From Sclerotinia nivalis (taxonomy: Eukaryota; Ascomycota; Leotiomycetes; Helotiales; Sclerotiniaceae), in assembly GCA_029531795.1 (NCBI GenBank), contig JAPEIS010000004.1, forward strand, positions 1,178,001 to 1,242,000: a stretch of DNA of 64,000 bases. Reading direction: 5' to 3'. This document shows, piece after piece, positions 31,851 to 46,200 of the stretch (position 1 is its first letter; each line of letters begins with the position of its first letter). The position numbers and the translations under genes are program-made. The notes under the pieces were generated by a model. It was not told where the DNA came from, ran no database searches, and saw nothing but the letters and a program-made list of their open reading frames with translations.

Positions 31851-32118
31851 ACTTGGGAGCCCTAGGAGCCCTCGAAGCTCCAATGCTCCGGGAGTGTTGG
31901 GAGCCTTCGAAACTCCAATGCTCTATGCTCCATTACATGATCTGATACTAATATGGTCTGTGCTCGTTTGTTCCTACGACCATCTTGGCATTGAATTTTT
32001 CGAAAAACGCGTTTATTATCGCGTTTTATTGATCAATCGATCGTTCTTATTATCTATAGGATTTAAAAACGAAACTTTTCAGCCCCGGCAGGCGCTGTAC
32101 GGACGCGTTTCCGCCACC

Positions 32119-33605
32119 ATGCCTCCCGCCCCCTCGACCCTCTTCTTTTTCCAAGCCTTCATTAATATAGTTAATACTGTTACTAATAAAGCAAATGAAA
32201 ATCAACAGATTTTTAGCCCCATCGCTTTGTTATGGGATGACTATCTCAATACCGAAGCAGTTCGGGTTCTTCCTGCTCGATTTCGAAAACCCTTGATTGC
32301 GTTATGTACCAATATCTCTCTTACAGTAAATAAACACTTCGATATGTTTATCAATAAATCTCATCCTCTTCGATCTACCAAACCTTCTACCAAAATTTCT
32401 GTCAATCCTTTTGGCCCTGATGTATAAACCTTTCAATTAATATTCGCACCTAAAACCACTAAACCTATAAAAACCCTTGCTATAATTTAATATCTTAAGG
32501 ATTCCATTTATACTCAAAAGACTGCGATTTCTTTACCACCAATTATACAATCTACAAACCCAAAAACTGGGAACCAAACCGGATCTCAATCCAAAACTCA
32601 ATTTCAAATCTTATACAAAACTGATACTCGCCTTTTTGTTCGAATTGGATTCGATTATCCAGTTCGAAAAACTGGTTCCTTCGCTGTACTTAGTATATTG
32701 AAAGGATAATTAAGAAATGATGCTAAACTTTTGAAAGAAGTTCAAACAATAAATACTGGGTTCGTATTATGTATAAACTTTTTAGCGAATTTAACAGCTT
32801 TAGAAAACCTTTCAAATATAATCGAAAAAGTATTCGAAACCTGCAAAATCGAACAACAATAATTATGGATTACCTATCAATTGAATTACATTTTACGAAT
32901 TGTTATAACTTTGAGAGACTTATAACAATTGATCATCATTCCAATCGAATCGGAAACCATACTCAACGTTATCATCGATAATACAGGACAACAAACGATC
33001 CAAATAATTGAATCTATACAAAGCAAAGAATCTGGATTGTATAATTCTATTTGATTCTTGAGTTTTTCAGCTTTACAATATACAGCCCTTCCCAAAAACC
33101 TTCGGATTCTAAGAACTACAATTAACATTTCCCAAATCGTCTTCAAATCTAAGATAATCCAATGTATTTGATGCTTTCAATAATACAATACTCGAGTTTG
33201 CTTTCGTCTAGAAAGATATCGAATCTGTAGTACAACTGAACATACAAAAAAGAATTATTCAACTCGATATAATACAACCCATATTTGCCCAGCAAGGTGT
33301 CTACATTGTGGAGGCCCCCATCCTGCAAACGATCTATATTGCCCCTTTCGTCTTATTCACAAAAGCCCCAAAAACAAATCGGAAAAACAAGCTATTCAGA
33401 AAACCTCAAAAGAAACTAGGGTTAAAGCTTGTGCTAATGCAAAATACTCTCGAACCCCAAAAGTCGATTCCCCTATGGAAGAATCTATTACTCCTTCAAC
33501 TTCAATCCGAACTCCTTCGATATTATCTTTATTGATACTACCCTTTTCTAATCTTTCTAATCGTTTTATAACATTAAAAGCTCCTTCTCTTCCAATTCCT
33601 TTTAA
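32119..33605 (+). pseudogene. LINE family 1 ORF1 (Gag-like)
   Basis: Open to 32427 (MPPAPSTLFFFQAF at the start), then broken by many stops. Near the end is a knuckle-like CLHCGGPHPANDLYC (~33295-33340), consistent with nucleic-acid-binding ORF1 proteins of Tad/I-type LINEs. Confidence 0.6.
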
Positions 33606-33639
33606 TATATAATCCTAGATTATCTTCTAAACCATTGAC

Positions 33640-36600
33640 CATTTTATAAGCTAATATAGCTAAAAACACTATTTCATACGAATTAGCACTTTCCTTAGCT
33701 AATGATTCTTGTATTGATATAATTCTGATTCAAGAACCTTATATATTCTCAGATATCTTATATTGAATTACTAAATCTCATTCTGCTTATGAAACTTTTA
33801 TACTATTCGACAATTGGGAAACCCGGTTTTGTGTAATATCTTATACCCATAAAAATGCAGGTATTCGAGCTAGTCAGTTCCAGCCTATATCCTCCCGGGA
33901 TTTATTATTTTTACAAATTCAATCTTTAACTGATTCTATTCTTACAATCATTAATATTTATAATACTTCTAGAGATTGTACAAATGAGAACCAAGCAATA
34001 CAAACTCTCTTTGATTTACCTTCGAATATTTTAAATTCTACATTTCTTGTAGGGGATCTAAACCTTTATCATTCGAGATGGAATCCCTTTTGTTTTTTAT
34101 ATTTAAATTCTGCAGAATCTTTTATAATCTGGCTAAATATAAATTCTTTCAATCTTCTTTCTACAATCGGTAAATCTATCCACAATTTGGGCAATGTTCT
34201 CGATTTAGCTTTTCTTTCAGGATTATATACAGCTAATACAACTTCTATACTGTATTTGGATACAATTTCCGATCATCGATTCTTATTGACAACTTTGAAT
34301 TGGAATATAAGGTTTCAGGATCCGATCCAAAGACTCCGAATCAATATATTAGACAAAAAACTCTTCTCTATTTTATTAATAGAGAATCTATTGAATCTAA
34401 ATCTACTAACTTTGAATACAATTATAGATCTTAACAAATTAGTTTTAGATATTATTCAAGCTTTACAATCAGTATATATAGGATCAGTTTAAAGATTATT
34501 CGGTCGGAATATAGGCCAACTATAATAAAACGAGACTTGTAAAACAACTATTCATAAAAATCGAATTGACAATTCATTAGAATCGAAACGGAATCTTCGA
34601 AAGGTGGTTAAGAAAGTGAAAAAAGAATTCTGGATTTCCAAATTTGATTCAGTAAAGGAAATAAAAGACATCTTTAAAATAACAAAATGGTATCAATCAA
34701 CTAGAATATATCGAATTCCTCCTTTAGTAGATCCTTTAGATCATTCTTTTGCTACAATAATTCAAACTAAAAGAGATCTATTCATCAATAATCTGCTAAT
34801 TAATACAGTTGAAGTTAACAATATTTTATTTGATTCGTTTTCAACTTTTATTCGTTTAATTACCTTTTCTGTTATTACAATTCAGGATATTCAAACTGCT
34901 ATCCTTCGTACAGGTAATACAGCTTCAGAAATAGATGAGATCTTTATCAAGATCTTACAGATAGTATGGTCATTGATCGAATTATATATCTTACAACTCT
35001 TTCAAAAATGCCTCGAAATAGATCATTATCCTAAATGCTTCCGATCAGCGATTGTAGTCATCGTTCCGAAACCGAACAAATCAGATCGTACAAGTTCTAG
35101 ATCTTATAGATTAATAGCCCTACTTTCAGTATTAGGAAAAGATCTCGAATATTTGATTGCAAAGAAGATATCCTGGATTACTATAACCCTCAAAGTATTA
35201 GCTAAACAACAATTCGGAGTACTTCCCCTGTATTCATCAATCGATCTTACAACTTGCCTTATATATGATATAGAAATAACTTTGAATTTAGATTCTAAAG
35301 CTACTTTATTAACTATAAATATCAAAGATGCTTTTGATGCTGTTCTCCCAGAATGTTTAGTTCGTCGACTCAAAGAATAAGGATGGTCTGATAATCTAGT
35401 TCGATAGATTCAATCGTTCTCTACAAATCGATCAATTTGTATTCGGCTTGATGGCGAAACAGGGCCCAATACTAATATTGGATGTGGTTTGCCACAAGGC
35501 TCTCCAATTTCGCCTATCCTTTTTATACTTTATATAGCTCCTTTGTTTTGGTTAGGCAATCCTATTCGAAGATTTGGATATACAGACGATATTGTATTAA
35601 TAGCTTTTTCTTCAAGTTTACAATCTAATTGTAATCAATTACGATCTGAAATGCTGAAGGTTTTGAATTGGGGCAAATCTGAAGGAATCACTTTCGACCC
35701 TAAGAAGTCTGAATTGATTTATTTCTTCAAAAGCTTTAGGAAAGGTATCGAAAGCCCTATTATTCATACAGAAAATCTTTCAATAATAAAGAAACCAGGC
35801 TTATTAAGATGGTTGGGGGTTTACTTCGATAGGGAACTGAATTTCAAATTTTATATCCAGATCCTTTCAACTAAGGCTTTTACAATTGCAAATGTAGTGC
35901 GTTTGTTTAGAAGGATAACCCGAGGTATCTTATTAATTTTATTTCAAAAAGCGATTACAGCCTATATTCTGAAGAAATGCTACTTTGCAACCGAAACCTG
36001 ATGGCCTGGCCGAACTAGGAAACGAGGCCTAAACTTCACAATCTCGAATCAAGTGAATGGACATTTGAAGCTTTTGAATAAGATTGTACTAATTAGTACT
36101 CGAACAATCCTCCCCGTATTCCGTACAACTAATACTGCTGCTTTATACAAGGAATCAAATCTGATGCTTTCTGAAATAGAGCTCAATCTGATATCCCAAA
36201 GTTTCGCGGTCCGAATAGCTCGGCTTGATCCTAAACATTCTTTTTGAATCCGAACCAAAAACATTCTAGTTAAAATTGATATCAGAACTGCCGAATCAAG
36301 GTTTTCAAGAATTATCCTAACTCTTCCAAAAGCTGAATATATCAATCCAATTGCTTTTCCTTTTTAGAGGAACAAAGAACCGCATATTATCACAGAAACC
36401 TGGATCGATAGCCCTTTCGGTCGTTCGAAGGAATAAACAGCTAAGGATTTCGAAAGGTTTATATCTACGATTTCAAAAAGTGATTTGCAAGTCTTCTCCA
36501 ATGGTTCGAAAAGCGAAGCTCTGGATAATGCTATAAGAAGTGGATCAGTGATTTATCAATACAATCTGTAAATGGATCGATAGGCTTTCTCACTAAGCTA

Positions 36601-37390
36601 TAATGCTGAAGTCTTCGATACCGAAGTAGTTGCAACTTTGAAAGATATTTAAGCAGCAATACAACTACCCTCAGCTAGATTCGTTACAGACCTCTGGATT
36701 TTCTTGGATAATCTAGAGGTTGCTATACGATTAGACTTTTATTCCATTGGATCCTTTCAATCTGTATTTGAAGAATTCTACGAACTAGCTACAGCTTAGC
36801 CTCTCAGGCCCCGCTTGCCATATACCCGCCCTAGTTCAATTCGAATCCGATGGGTTCCTGGGCATCTAAATATCCCTGGAAATGAAGTAGCGGACAAAGC
36901 AGCTAAAAAGGGAACAGTATTCCCATCCTCACCTGATCCTATTTGTACTCTTGCCTCTTTGAAAAGGATTGCTAAATCGAATGCTAAATTAACAAGATCA
37001 AAGCTATGGACAATCATAGCACCATTAAACTATAATGATCTTTTTATAATTTACAATAACAAATCGATTATACTTTCTTTTGATTGAACGATACTAGGAT
37101 ATATCCTAGCAGTCAAATCTCAACACAGCGATTTCGTAATGTATTATGATTGTTTCAATCATGAAGATGCTTATATACTATACTCATATAGAAAAAGAAA
37201 ATCCCCTCTTCATTTTTACTTTTGTAAAATTGGAAATGCTCAAAAAACCTTTTCAAAGTTATCACCATCTAAAGCTATTCCCTATCTTTTGGGAAGTATG
37301 AAAGGAACAACGAAATTAGCAATTTGGTTCAAATCTACAAGATTTTATCAGAATATATATCCTCGATTCTTTATACAATTTATTGATTGA
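33640..37390 (+). pseudogene. LINE family 1 ORF2 (endonuclease, RT, RNase H)
   Basis: Endonuclease blocks IILIQEPYIFS (~33720), FLVGDLNLYHSRW (~34045) and ISDHRFLLTTL (~34270). RT from 34604, with YPKCFRSAIVVIVPKPNKSD (~35030), INIKDAFDAVLPE (~35320), PQGSPISPILFILYI (~35495) and YTDDIVLIAF (~35580). RNase H tail RIRWVPGHLNIPGNEVADKA (~36840). Stops and frameshifts throughout. Confidence 0.75.
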
Positions 37391-37619
37391 AGGATTGTTT
37401 TGATTTTTATTTTTATTTTTATTTTATGTTATTTTTTTGGATTTTCTTTGTATAAAACGTTGGGTTTTGGTTCGGAAAGATTGAGTTTGTATAAACTTTA
37501 AAAAAAAAAAAAAAATCTTTATATTAACAAAATTATATTAAAAAGCTTGATTGTGATAACGAAGGAAAGAAGATCAGGAATTGAGGGATCTAATTGTATT
37601 GTGGAGGATAGCTGAAATA

Positions 37620-37830
37620 TCTATTCAAAGGATTAATTTAATACACAACAGCAATCATATAAACCCTGCTGAAGCATTTAGTATATATAATACTAGTAAA
37701 TTTAGATTAGCTAGTTAGAAATCTAGGGGCCTTCCTCCCCTGGCGTCCTTTGTCCCAATTGGGAATTTGAGGCCTGTACTTCGCACAGAGCCTCGGACGA
37801 AAAATATCACACACACACACACTACGACCA
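37620..37830 (+). mobile_element. LINE 3' end, family A copy 3 (decayed)
   Basis: ACAGCAATCATATAAACCCTGC...GCTAGTTAGAAATCTAGGGG...CTCCCCTGGCG follows copies 1 and 2 with substitutions, keeping the GC-rich hairpin (about 37720-37745), and ends AAAATATCACACAC with a (CA)n tail. Confidence 0.45.
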
Positions 37831-38469
37831 CCTTGGCCGGCGAAGACGGATCTCTCACTTGTACGCGGTGCTGGCTACGAACTGGTGATACTTTTGGCAT
37901 TCATCTGAGTTGACGAGAGAACGCGTGGTAGAGCTGGAAGGGCTGGATTGGGTTGAGAATTGGGGTTTTTCATAAGGGCGAAAATTTTTCACTTCACTTT
38001 ACTAACCAATAGTGACCAGAACAGAGAACTATACTGCAATAATGACAATTAACAACAAAACCATCATTCGTTCTAGCTAGACGTACGATTTGATACTCTG
38101 TACGATTATCGATATGGACGATTGACTCTTTTGGAGTACTTTGCAGGATTTTTATATCGGAAGAAAATAATAATCTTAGTCTGGGAATTGGTCTTCTTCG
38201 GTATCCTGAACGACTCGAACTTGAAGTTTATTATAATCTCGATTTATAGTAGAAGCAGATAGTAGGAAACTACGAAAGGGCAAAGGGAATAGAGGGACAA
38301 CGATACTCGAGTGAATCTTAGTTTGCAGAGGCAGGCCCAAGGACATCCCTGAACTACAATTGGCTACGAGGTTTCGTATAGAGACGGATTGTTATAAGGG
38401 ATGAAAGGGAAAACGATTGGAATACTTGGTTATATTATAGAGGATGTGGGTTAGGGGAGAGAGATTATA
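37831..38469. other. No supported gene
   Basis: Spacer between two LINE copies. Somewhat richer in GC at 37830-37960 but no ORF or motif recognised. Confidence 0.4.
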
Positions 38470-38698
38470 TAGACTGATACAGATACAACAAATTTCGAAG
38501 AACAAAATTTCTTCGAAATACAACCAGTTCTTCCCTTTATTTAATAAAGAAATACTCCCAAAATTCATCCCAATTATTCCCAAATGAATCGGTTCAGTAG
38601 TTGTTGTGATATTATCGTCGTTGTTCAAAATACAAAACTTATACAAAAATTCGCATAAAAACTCTTTCCAATTTCCCTCAACTTTTCTTTTTATTTGA

Positions 38699-40216
38699 AT
38701 GTATAAAGCTCTGATAGATTTATCAAATCCAATAATGGACTCTTCGATGGAAGGATCCCTTGGATCATCTTTTGAATCTACTTTCTCACAAGTAATAATA
38801 ATACTAGGCTCTTCAATATCCAGTCTTTCCATCATTGATCCAATCCTTCCATCCAGAAACCCCTTCACAATACAAAGATCACCCAATCTCTTGAGTTCTA
38901 CTTCAGCCCAATCTTTCAATTTGCAAAACCAATTGGATATTCTTAGCTCAGATAATCCATTCCAATCCCCTGATAAATCGATTCCTTTTAAAATCAATAA
39001 CAAACGTCATCGACAATCAATCAACTCCGGAATCAAACAATTTAATCAATCAGGATCTAATTTCATAAAACCAAAAGAAGTTATCCAAAAAGCTAAAGAT
39101 CTTCTTATTCTAACTACCTCTTTGGAAAAGGAAACCAAAGAACAATCGAAGATCCTAGATCTAATCGAAATATTTTGTGAATACCTCGAAAAAGGAAAAT
39201 TGATAAGAGCTTCGAATATTATCACATCACAAATCTTCCATTTCGAAAAGGCTACCAAAAGGATTGAAAATCAAGCCAATCATCTTTCCAACCTTCCTAA
39301 TCAATCAATTACTCCTTTAACAAACGCTTTATCAATTAACAAAGCAAGCTATGCTATTGTTATTAAATCAGTAGGGGAATGGAAAGTAGTTTCCAAAGGG
39401 AACTCTACAAAACAAAAGCTTGTAGAACAAAAGAATGATGTTCTTAGCAAACGATTAATCCTTATCAATTTACTTTTTCATCAATCCAATTCTTTTATAT
39501 TATTATATACAAGAAACAAGATCAATGAAGCTTTCAAAAAGACTGGCATCAACAGACCAGTTATCTCAACCATTACTACAACCAAAAGCAACAATATTAT
39601 CCTAACCATTAATAGCCCCTTCAATATACAATTCCTTATAAAAAAAAAAGAAGTCTGGAATTGTATCCTCAAATCAGAAAGACTTCAAATCGACAAACCA
39701 TGGTACAAAGTGATTATACACAAAATCCCAATCAAGGAATTCTCTGGTCCAAAGGGAATGGATTTGATTAAAGACGAAATTAAAACCTTCAATTCAGAAT
39801 TCATTATAATGGGTACCCTTTATTGGCTTACTAATGCTTCTAAAAAAGCTATTCAATAAGAAGAAGCAATTGTGATTGCATTTGCTATACAAAAGGAAGC
39901 AGAATTAGCTATTCGAAAAAGACTATATATCGCTGGTATTAGTGTCAGAGTTGAAAGATTCTATCCTTCCATCCCTTCCTCTCAATGCAATAAATGTCAA
40001 GGATTCGACCATAACGAATCATATTGCAAAAAACCTCCAGCTTGTGGACTTTGTAACAATAATCATGCTACAGCTGGTCATTTTTGTCTAATTTGTCAAG
40101 CTAAAGGCAAACCTTGTCAGCATTTAGTGATCAAATGCGCTAATTGCAAAGGAGAGCATAAAGCTAGCTCTAAAGCATACGAAATATACCAAACAACCGT
40201 TCGGAAATCCAATTAA
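38699..40216 (+). pseudogene. LINE copy B ORF1
   Basis: 505 codons with one stop (TAA at 39857-39859, likely from CAA). The N-terminal half is Ser-rich and helical, then VIKSVGEWKVVSKGN. An RNA-recognition-like segment with IKEFSGPKGMDLIKDEIK precedes three knuckles: CNKCQGFDHNESYC, CGLCNNNHATAGHFC and CANCKGEH. ORF1 of this type coats the LINE RNA. Its stop overlaps the ORF2 start as TAATG. The least damaged forward ORF1 here. Confidence 0.8.
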
Positions 40217-41474
40217 TGTTATACAACAATATTCGCATTCTTTAAATCAACCTAAACAAAAGCCCTCAAGCTACCGAAAGTGCTCTTCAACTTACCTTAG
40301 AATTCGATATCGATCTTATAATCATTCAAGAACCTTGGGTCCTTTCAAACCCTGAGAAAGATTACTTTTCAACTAGATCGATTGCTCATTCTAGCTTTTC
40401 CCAACTCCTTCCAAATTATCCTTCGAACCTTCGTCCCTGTACAATGACCTACATTTCGAAAGAATTCAAATCGTTAGTAGCCCTAGCCCTCAACTCTCCC
40501 AAAGATACAGATATTCAAATTATCGATATTATTCAGGGAAATCATACGATTCAATTATTCAATATATACAACGAAGCTGATTAAGCTAAAGAGAAAGGTT
40601 ATATTATCGAAAGATGTCTTTTCAATATTCCTTTCTTTTATCATACTATTCTTACAGGGGACTTCAATTCTCATCATCCTTGATGGGACTCTTTTTCAAA
40701 CAAAAGCTCGAATGCTGATCAATTAGCTGAATGGTTCGAAGATCAAAACCTTACCCTTCTCAATGAACCAGGGATTAGTACTTTCTATCAAACTAATATA
40801 ACAAATCCAAGTGTTTTAGATCTTATATTAGCTATTAAAACAATATCCTCCAATATTATTGATTGGCAAGTTCTTTCTGATCTTGGTTCAGATCATTTAA
40901 AAATCCTGTTTGAAGTGAAAGGTATTTTATCTTATACTATGAATATTGTTTCATTAGCAAAGTTCAATACAAAACTAACGGATTGGAATAAATTTGTATT
41001 AACCCTCGAAATTGAGATAGCTATATCAACAATCCTCAATTCGAACGAATACCTCAATCTCCTTATTCTAAAATCCGATTCTTTCGATTCTTTTTTTAAC
41101 AAAAACCTGCATATACAAATACTAGATAAAGCTGTAATGGAATTTATTCGAATTATTACCAATTCAGCAAACGTTAGTATACCTAGATCCAAATCGATTA
41201 AAAAAGCAAAGCCTTGGTGGTCTCCAGAATTGAAAGCCCTTTGTAAATAGCTTTTATTAGCATATGAGAATACTAAACGATATTCTGAAGACGATATGTT
41301 TAAGAAAATCTATCAATCAGTAAGGAATCATTACTTTCAAGCTATTAAAACAGCAAAAAAGAATTACTAGAATGAATTCCTTGAAAAAGAGGATACTCAA
41401 ACGATCTTCAAAGCAATATTATATACGAAAGATCTTCGAACCGAAAGGATCCCGAATATTCAATCTAGCCTTTC
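40216..41474 (+). pseudogene. LINE copy B ORF2, 5' portion (endonuclease)
   Basis: Starts MLYNNIRIL then a stop in place of Gln, then INLNKSPQATESAL. Endonuclease motifs IIIQEPWVLS, TGDFNSHHP and SDHLKILFEVKG follow, then the linker KAKPWWSPELKAL. Stops at about 40249, 40582, 40681 and 41248. Cut by copy C before RT. Confidence 0.75.
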
Positions 41475-41694
41475 CCACCCACAACAAATTTCGAAGAACA
41501 AAATTTCTTCGAAATACAACCAGTTCTTCCCTTTATTTAATAAAGAAATACTTCCAAAATTCATTCCAATTGTTCCCAAATGAATCGGCTCAATAGTTGT
41601 TGTAATACTATCGTCATCGCTCAAAACACAAAACTTATACGAAAATTCGCGTAAAAACTCTTTCCAACTTCCCTCAACTTTTCTCCTTATTTGA

Positions 41695-43212
41695 ATGTAT
41701 AAAGCTCTGATAGATTTATCAAGTTCAATAATAAACTCTCCGATGGAAGGATCCCTTGAATCATCTCTTGAATCTATTCCTCCACGAGTAATAGTGATAT
41801 TAGGCTCTCCAATATCCAGTTCTTCTATCATTGATCCAATCCCTCTATTCAGAAACCCCTTTACAATATAAAGATCACCCAATCTCTTAAGTTCTACCTC
41901 AGCCCAATCTTTCAATTCGCAAAACCAATTGGATATTCTCAGTTTAGATGATCTATTCCGATCCTTTGATAGATCGATTCCTTTTAAAATCAATAACAAA
42001 CGTTGTCGACAATCAATCAACTCTGGAATCAGGCAATTTAGTCAATCAGGATCTAATTCTATAAAATCAAAAGAAGCTATCCAAAAAGTTAGAGATCTTC
42101 TTATTTTAGTTATTTTTTTGAAAAAGGAAACCGAAGAACAATCGAAGATTCTAGATCTAATCGAAATATTCTGTGAATATTTCGAAAAAGGAAAATTGAT
42201 AAGAGTTTCGAATATTATTACATCACAAATCTCCCATCTCGAAAAGGTTATCAAAAGGATTGAAAATCAAGTTAATCATTTTTCTAATCTTTTTAATCAA
42301 TCAATTACTCCTTCAACAAATGCTTCATTAATTAACAAAGTAAGCTATACTACTGTTATCAAATCAGTAGGGGAATGGAAAGTAGTTTCCAAAGGGAATT
42401 CTACAAAACAAAAGTTTGTAGAGCAAAAGAATGATATTCTTAGCAAACGATTAATCTTTATCAATCCACTTTTTTATCAATTTAATTCCTTTATACCATT
42501 ATATATAAGAAACAAGATCAATAAAGCTTTCAAAAAGGTTGGTATTAACGGACCAGTTATTTCGGTTATTATTACAATCAGAAACAACAATATCATTCTA
42601 ATTATTAATAGCCCCTTCAATGTACAATTCCTTATAGAAAAAAAAGAAGTCTGGAATCGTATCCTCGAATCAGAAAGACTTTAAATCGACAAATCATGGT
42701 ATAAAGTGATTATACACAAGATCCCAATCAAGGAATTCTCTGGTCCAAAAGGAATGGATTTGATTAAAGACGAAATTAAAACCTTCAATTTAGGGCTCAT
42801 TATAATGGGTATTCCTTATTAGCTCACTAATACTTCTAAAAAAGCTATTTAATAAGAAGGAGCAATTGTAATTACGTTTGCTATACAAAAGGAAGTAGAA
42901 TTAGCTATTCGAAAAAGACTATATATCGTTGGTATTAGTGTCAGAGTTGAAAGATTCTATCCTTCTACCCTTTCCTCTCAATGTAATAAATATCAAGGAT
43001 TCAGTTATAACGAATTATATTGCAAAAAACCTCCAGCTTGTGGACTTTGTAGTAATAATCATGTTATAGCTGATTATTTTTGTTTAATTTGTCAAGCTAA
43101 AGGCAAACCTTATCAGCATTTAATGATCAAATGTACTAATTGCAAAGGAGAGTATAAAGCTAACTCTAAAGTATGTGAAATATACCAAACAATTGTTCGG
43201 AAATCCAATTAA
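41695..43212 (+). pseudogene. LINE copy C ORF1
   Basis: Same layout as copy B, with stops at about 41869, 42682, 42820, 42850 and 42853. Knuckle cysteines are lost: CNKC has become CNKY and the His of the first knuckle Tyr, both explainable by transitions. Ends TAATG with ORF2. Confidence 0.8.
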
Positions 43213-46200
43213 TGTTATATAACAATATTCGTATTCTTCAAATCAATCTAAACAAGAGCCCTTAAGCTATCGAAAGTGCTTTTCAACTTGTTTTAGAATT
43301 CGATATCGATCTTATAATCATTCAAGAACCTTGGGTCCTTTCAAACCCTGAGAAAGATTACTCTTCAATTAGATCGATTGCTCATTCTAGCTTTTCCCAA
43401 CTCCTTCCAAATTATCCTTCGAACCTTCGTCCCTGTATAATGACCTACATCTCGAAAGAATTCAAACCGCTAGTAGCCCTAACCCCCAACTCTTCCAAAG
43501 ATACAGATATTCAAATTATCGATATCACTCAGGGAAATCACACAATTCAATTATTCAATATATACAATGAAGCTAATCAAGCTAAAGAGAAAAGGTATAC
43601 CATTGAAAAATGCCTTTTCAATACTCCTCTCTCTCATCATACTATTCTTACAGAGGACTTCAACTCTCACCATCCTTGATAAAACCCTTTTTCAAATAAA
43701 AGCTCGAATGCTGATCAATTAGTCGAATAATTCGAAGATCAAAACTTTACCCTTCTCAATGAATCAGGGACTAGTACTTTCTATCGAACTAATATAACAA
43801 ATCCAAATGTTTTAGATCTTACATTAGCTACTGAAACAATATCCTTCAATATTATTGATTAGCAAGTTCTTTCTGATCTTGATTCAGATTATTTAGGGAT
43901 CCTATTTGAAGTGAAAGATATTTCATCTTATACTACGAATATTGCTCCATTAGCAAAATTCAATACAAAACTAGCGGATTGAAACAAATTTGTATTAACC
44001 CTCGAAATTGAGATAGCTACATCAACAATCCTCAACTCGAACGAATACCTCAATCTTTTCATTCTAGAATCCGATTCTTTCGATTCTCTTTTTAATAAAA
44101 ACCTACACATATAAATACTAGATAAAACCACAATGGAATTCATTCGAATTATCACCAATTCAGCAAACACTAGTATACCTAGATCCAAATCGACCAAAAA
44201 AGCAAAGCCTTGGTGATCTCCAAAATTGAAAGCTCTTCGTAAACAACTCTCATCAATATATGAAAATACTAAACGATACTCTAAAAACAATATATTCAAG
44301 AAAATCTATCAATCAACAAGGAATCATTACTTTCAAGTTATTAAAACAGCAAAAAAGAATTATTGGAACGAATTTCTTGAAAAAAAGGATACTCAAACGA
44401 TCTTCAAAACAATATCATATATGAAAGATCTTCGAACCAAAAGGATCCCGAATATTCAATCTAACCCCTCTTAATTTGAAAGCTTATTCGAAGGAAAATG
44501 TTCGGCCTTCAGATCTACCCTTTTCCCTCCCCCCCCATATACAATTGTATCTGAATGGGAAGGGTATAAACAATCAAAAAAATGGGAATGGCCTGATTTC
44601 ATTGAAAATGAATTTCTTAATGCCTGCTCAGCTAAAATCAAAGGAAAGACCCCTGGCCCAAACGGAATTACTCAGGAGATCATTATTCGAACTTACAAAG
44701 CAATCCCAAAAGCTTTCTTTACTCTTTTCAGTAATTTGATTAATCTCGGTTATCATCTTTTTTGCTGGAAACAAGTTACTAGAGCTATATTCAAAAAACC
44801 TTCGAAACCAGATTATTCTATTCCAAAAGTATATAAAGTTATCGCTCTTTTGAATTGTTTAAACAAGATAAATAAAAGGATACTAGCTCAAAGGCTTAAC
44901 TACCTTGTTGAAACAACAAAACTACTTCATCATTCCCAAATGAATGAAAGACAAAAGAAATCAGCTATCGATACAGCAATCCTGTTTACCATCGAAATCA
45001 AAAGGAATTCAAGAAACAAAAAGAAAACCTCAGCTCTTTTCTTAGATGTCAAAGGGGCCTTCGATTATATATCCAAGAATCGACTCTTAGATATCTACAA
45101 GAACCTCAATCTTCCAATTAGTCTTATTATATGGATCTCATCATTTTTGGAAGAAAGATTACTCAAACTTTCGTTCGATAATCAGACCGAAGCTTTTAAA
45201 CCAATCAACACCGGAATCTTTCAAGGAAGTCCAATCTCACCAATCCTTTTCCTAATCTATATTCGAAATCTCTTTCAATCGAATTCGGTTGAATATCTCT
45301 CGTATATTGATGATATAGTTATAATCACTCATTCTTCAAACTAGAAAAAGAATATCCTTTCTTTCGAAAGAACAGCCAAACAAATTTATACTCTCGGTGA
45401 GAAAAACGCTATCCAATTCGATTTAGCAAAGATGGAATTAATGTATTTCTCCATATCCAAATACACTAAAGATGCTTCAATCAAGCTCCCAAATTCTGAG
45501 ATTGTATAACCTTCATCATTAATCAGATAATTAGGAATATAATTCGATCCCGGCCTCAACTTCAAACAGCATATTACTATTCGAACAACTCAAGCTAAGG
45601 CTTCATTTTATCGAATGGCCAGGTTAGCTAATACTAAGAAAGGGCTAAGCCCTAAAGCATTAAAACAACTTTATATAACATATATCACTAGCATAACTGA
45701 TTACAGATCAATCATCTAATGGAAAGATCAAGCCTCATTCAAAAAGACTCTTCAATTACTCCAGAATCTTGCTCTACATAAGATTCTAGGAGTCTTCAAA
45801 ACCTCATCAATAAAGCCAATAGAAGTGGAAACCACTTTATACCCTCCGGAGATCAAATTAAATGTTGGAATCAGACAATATGCTTTCAGATTGTTGAAAA
45901 TCTCGTCTTCCCATTCTGTCAATACAATTATAAATAAGCTAACTACCGAAAAAGAAACTCTAAATACAATAGCAACCCCTCAAAGAAAACTATCGAAACT
46001 TACTCAACTTAAAAAGATTATGAATTCAATCGAAGAAGATTTCGATCCTTTAACCCTAGAAAAGATCGATCACTTTCATTTCCCTCCTTGGAAAAGGAAT
46101 ACTCCATACAAAATCAATATCAGCAAGCTAGCAAAAGAGAATACCGCAATTGTCCATAACCTTGCATTCAAATACAGATACAAAAACACTATTACAATAT

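Larger units (their letters stand above)
32119..37515 (+). mobile_element. LINE family 1, heavily mutated
   Basis: One forward copy with degraded ORF1 and ORF2, ending in an A-tract of about 15 bases (37500-37515) after T-rich sequence. The start is uncertain; the ATG at 32119 is the likely ORF1 start. Dense stops and AT-richness suggest an old copy. Confidence 0.7.
38470..41474 (+). mobile_element. LINE family 2, copy B (5' part)
   Basis: Starts near ATACAGATACAACAAATTTCG. Carries ORF1 and the first part of ORF2, and is interrupted at 41474 by copy C. The continuation is at 47469-47592. The duplicated CAATCTAGCCTTTC on both sides of copy C shows the nesting order. Confidence 0.8.

Noticed and set aside
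20000..31900. Complete Starship element
   Set aside because: Only a decayed captain-family gene is visible; no ends, direct repeats or insertion site could be defined.
38392..39003. 203-codon minus-strand ORF, and similar at 41460-42020
   Set aside because: Shadow frames opposite LINE ORF1, repeated in each copy, without family resemblance.
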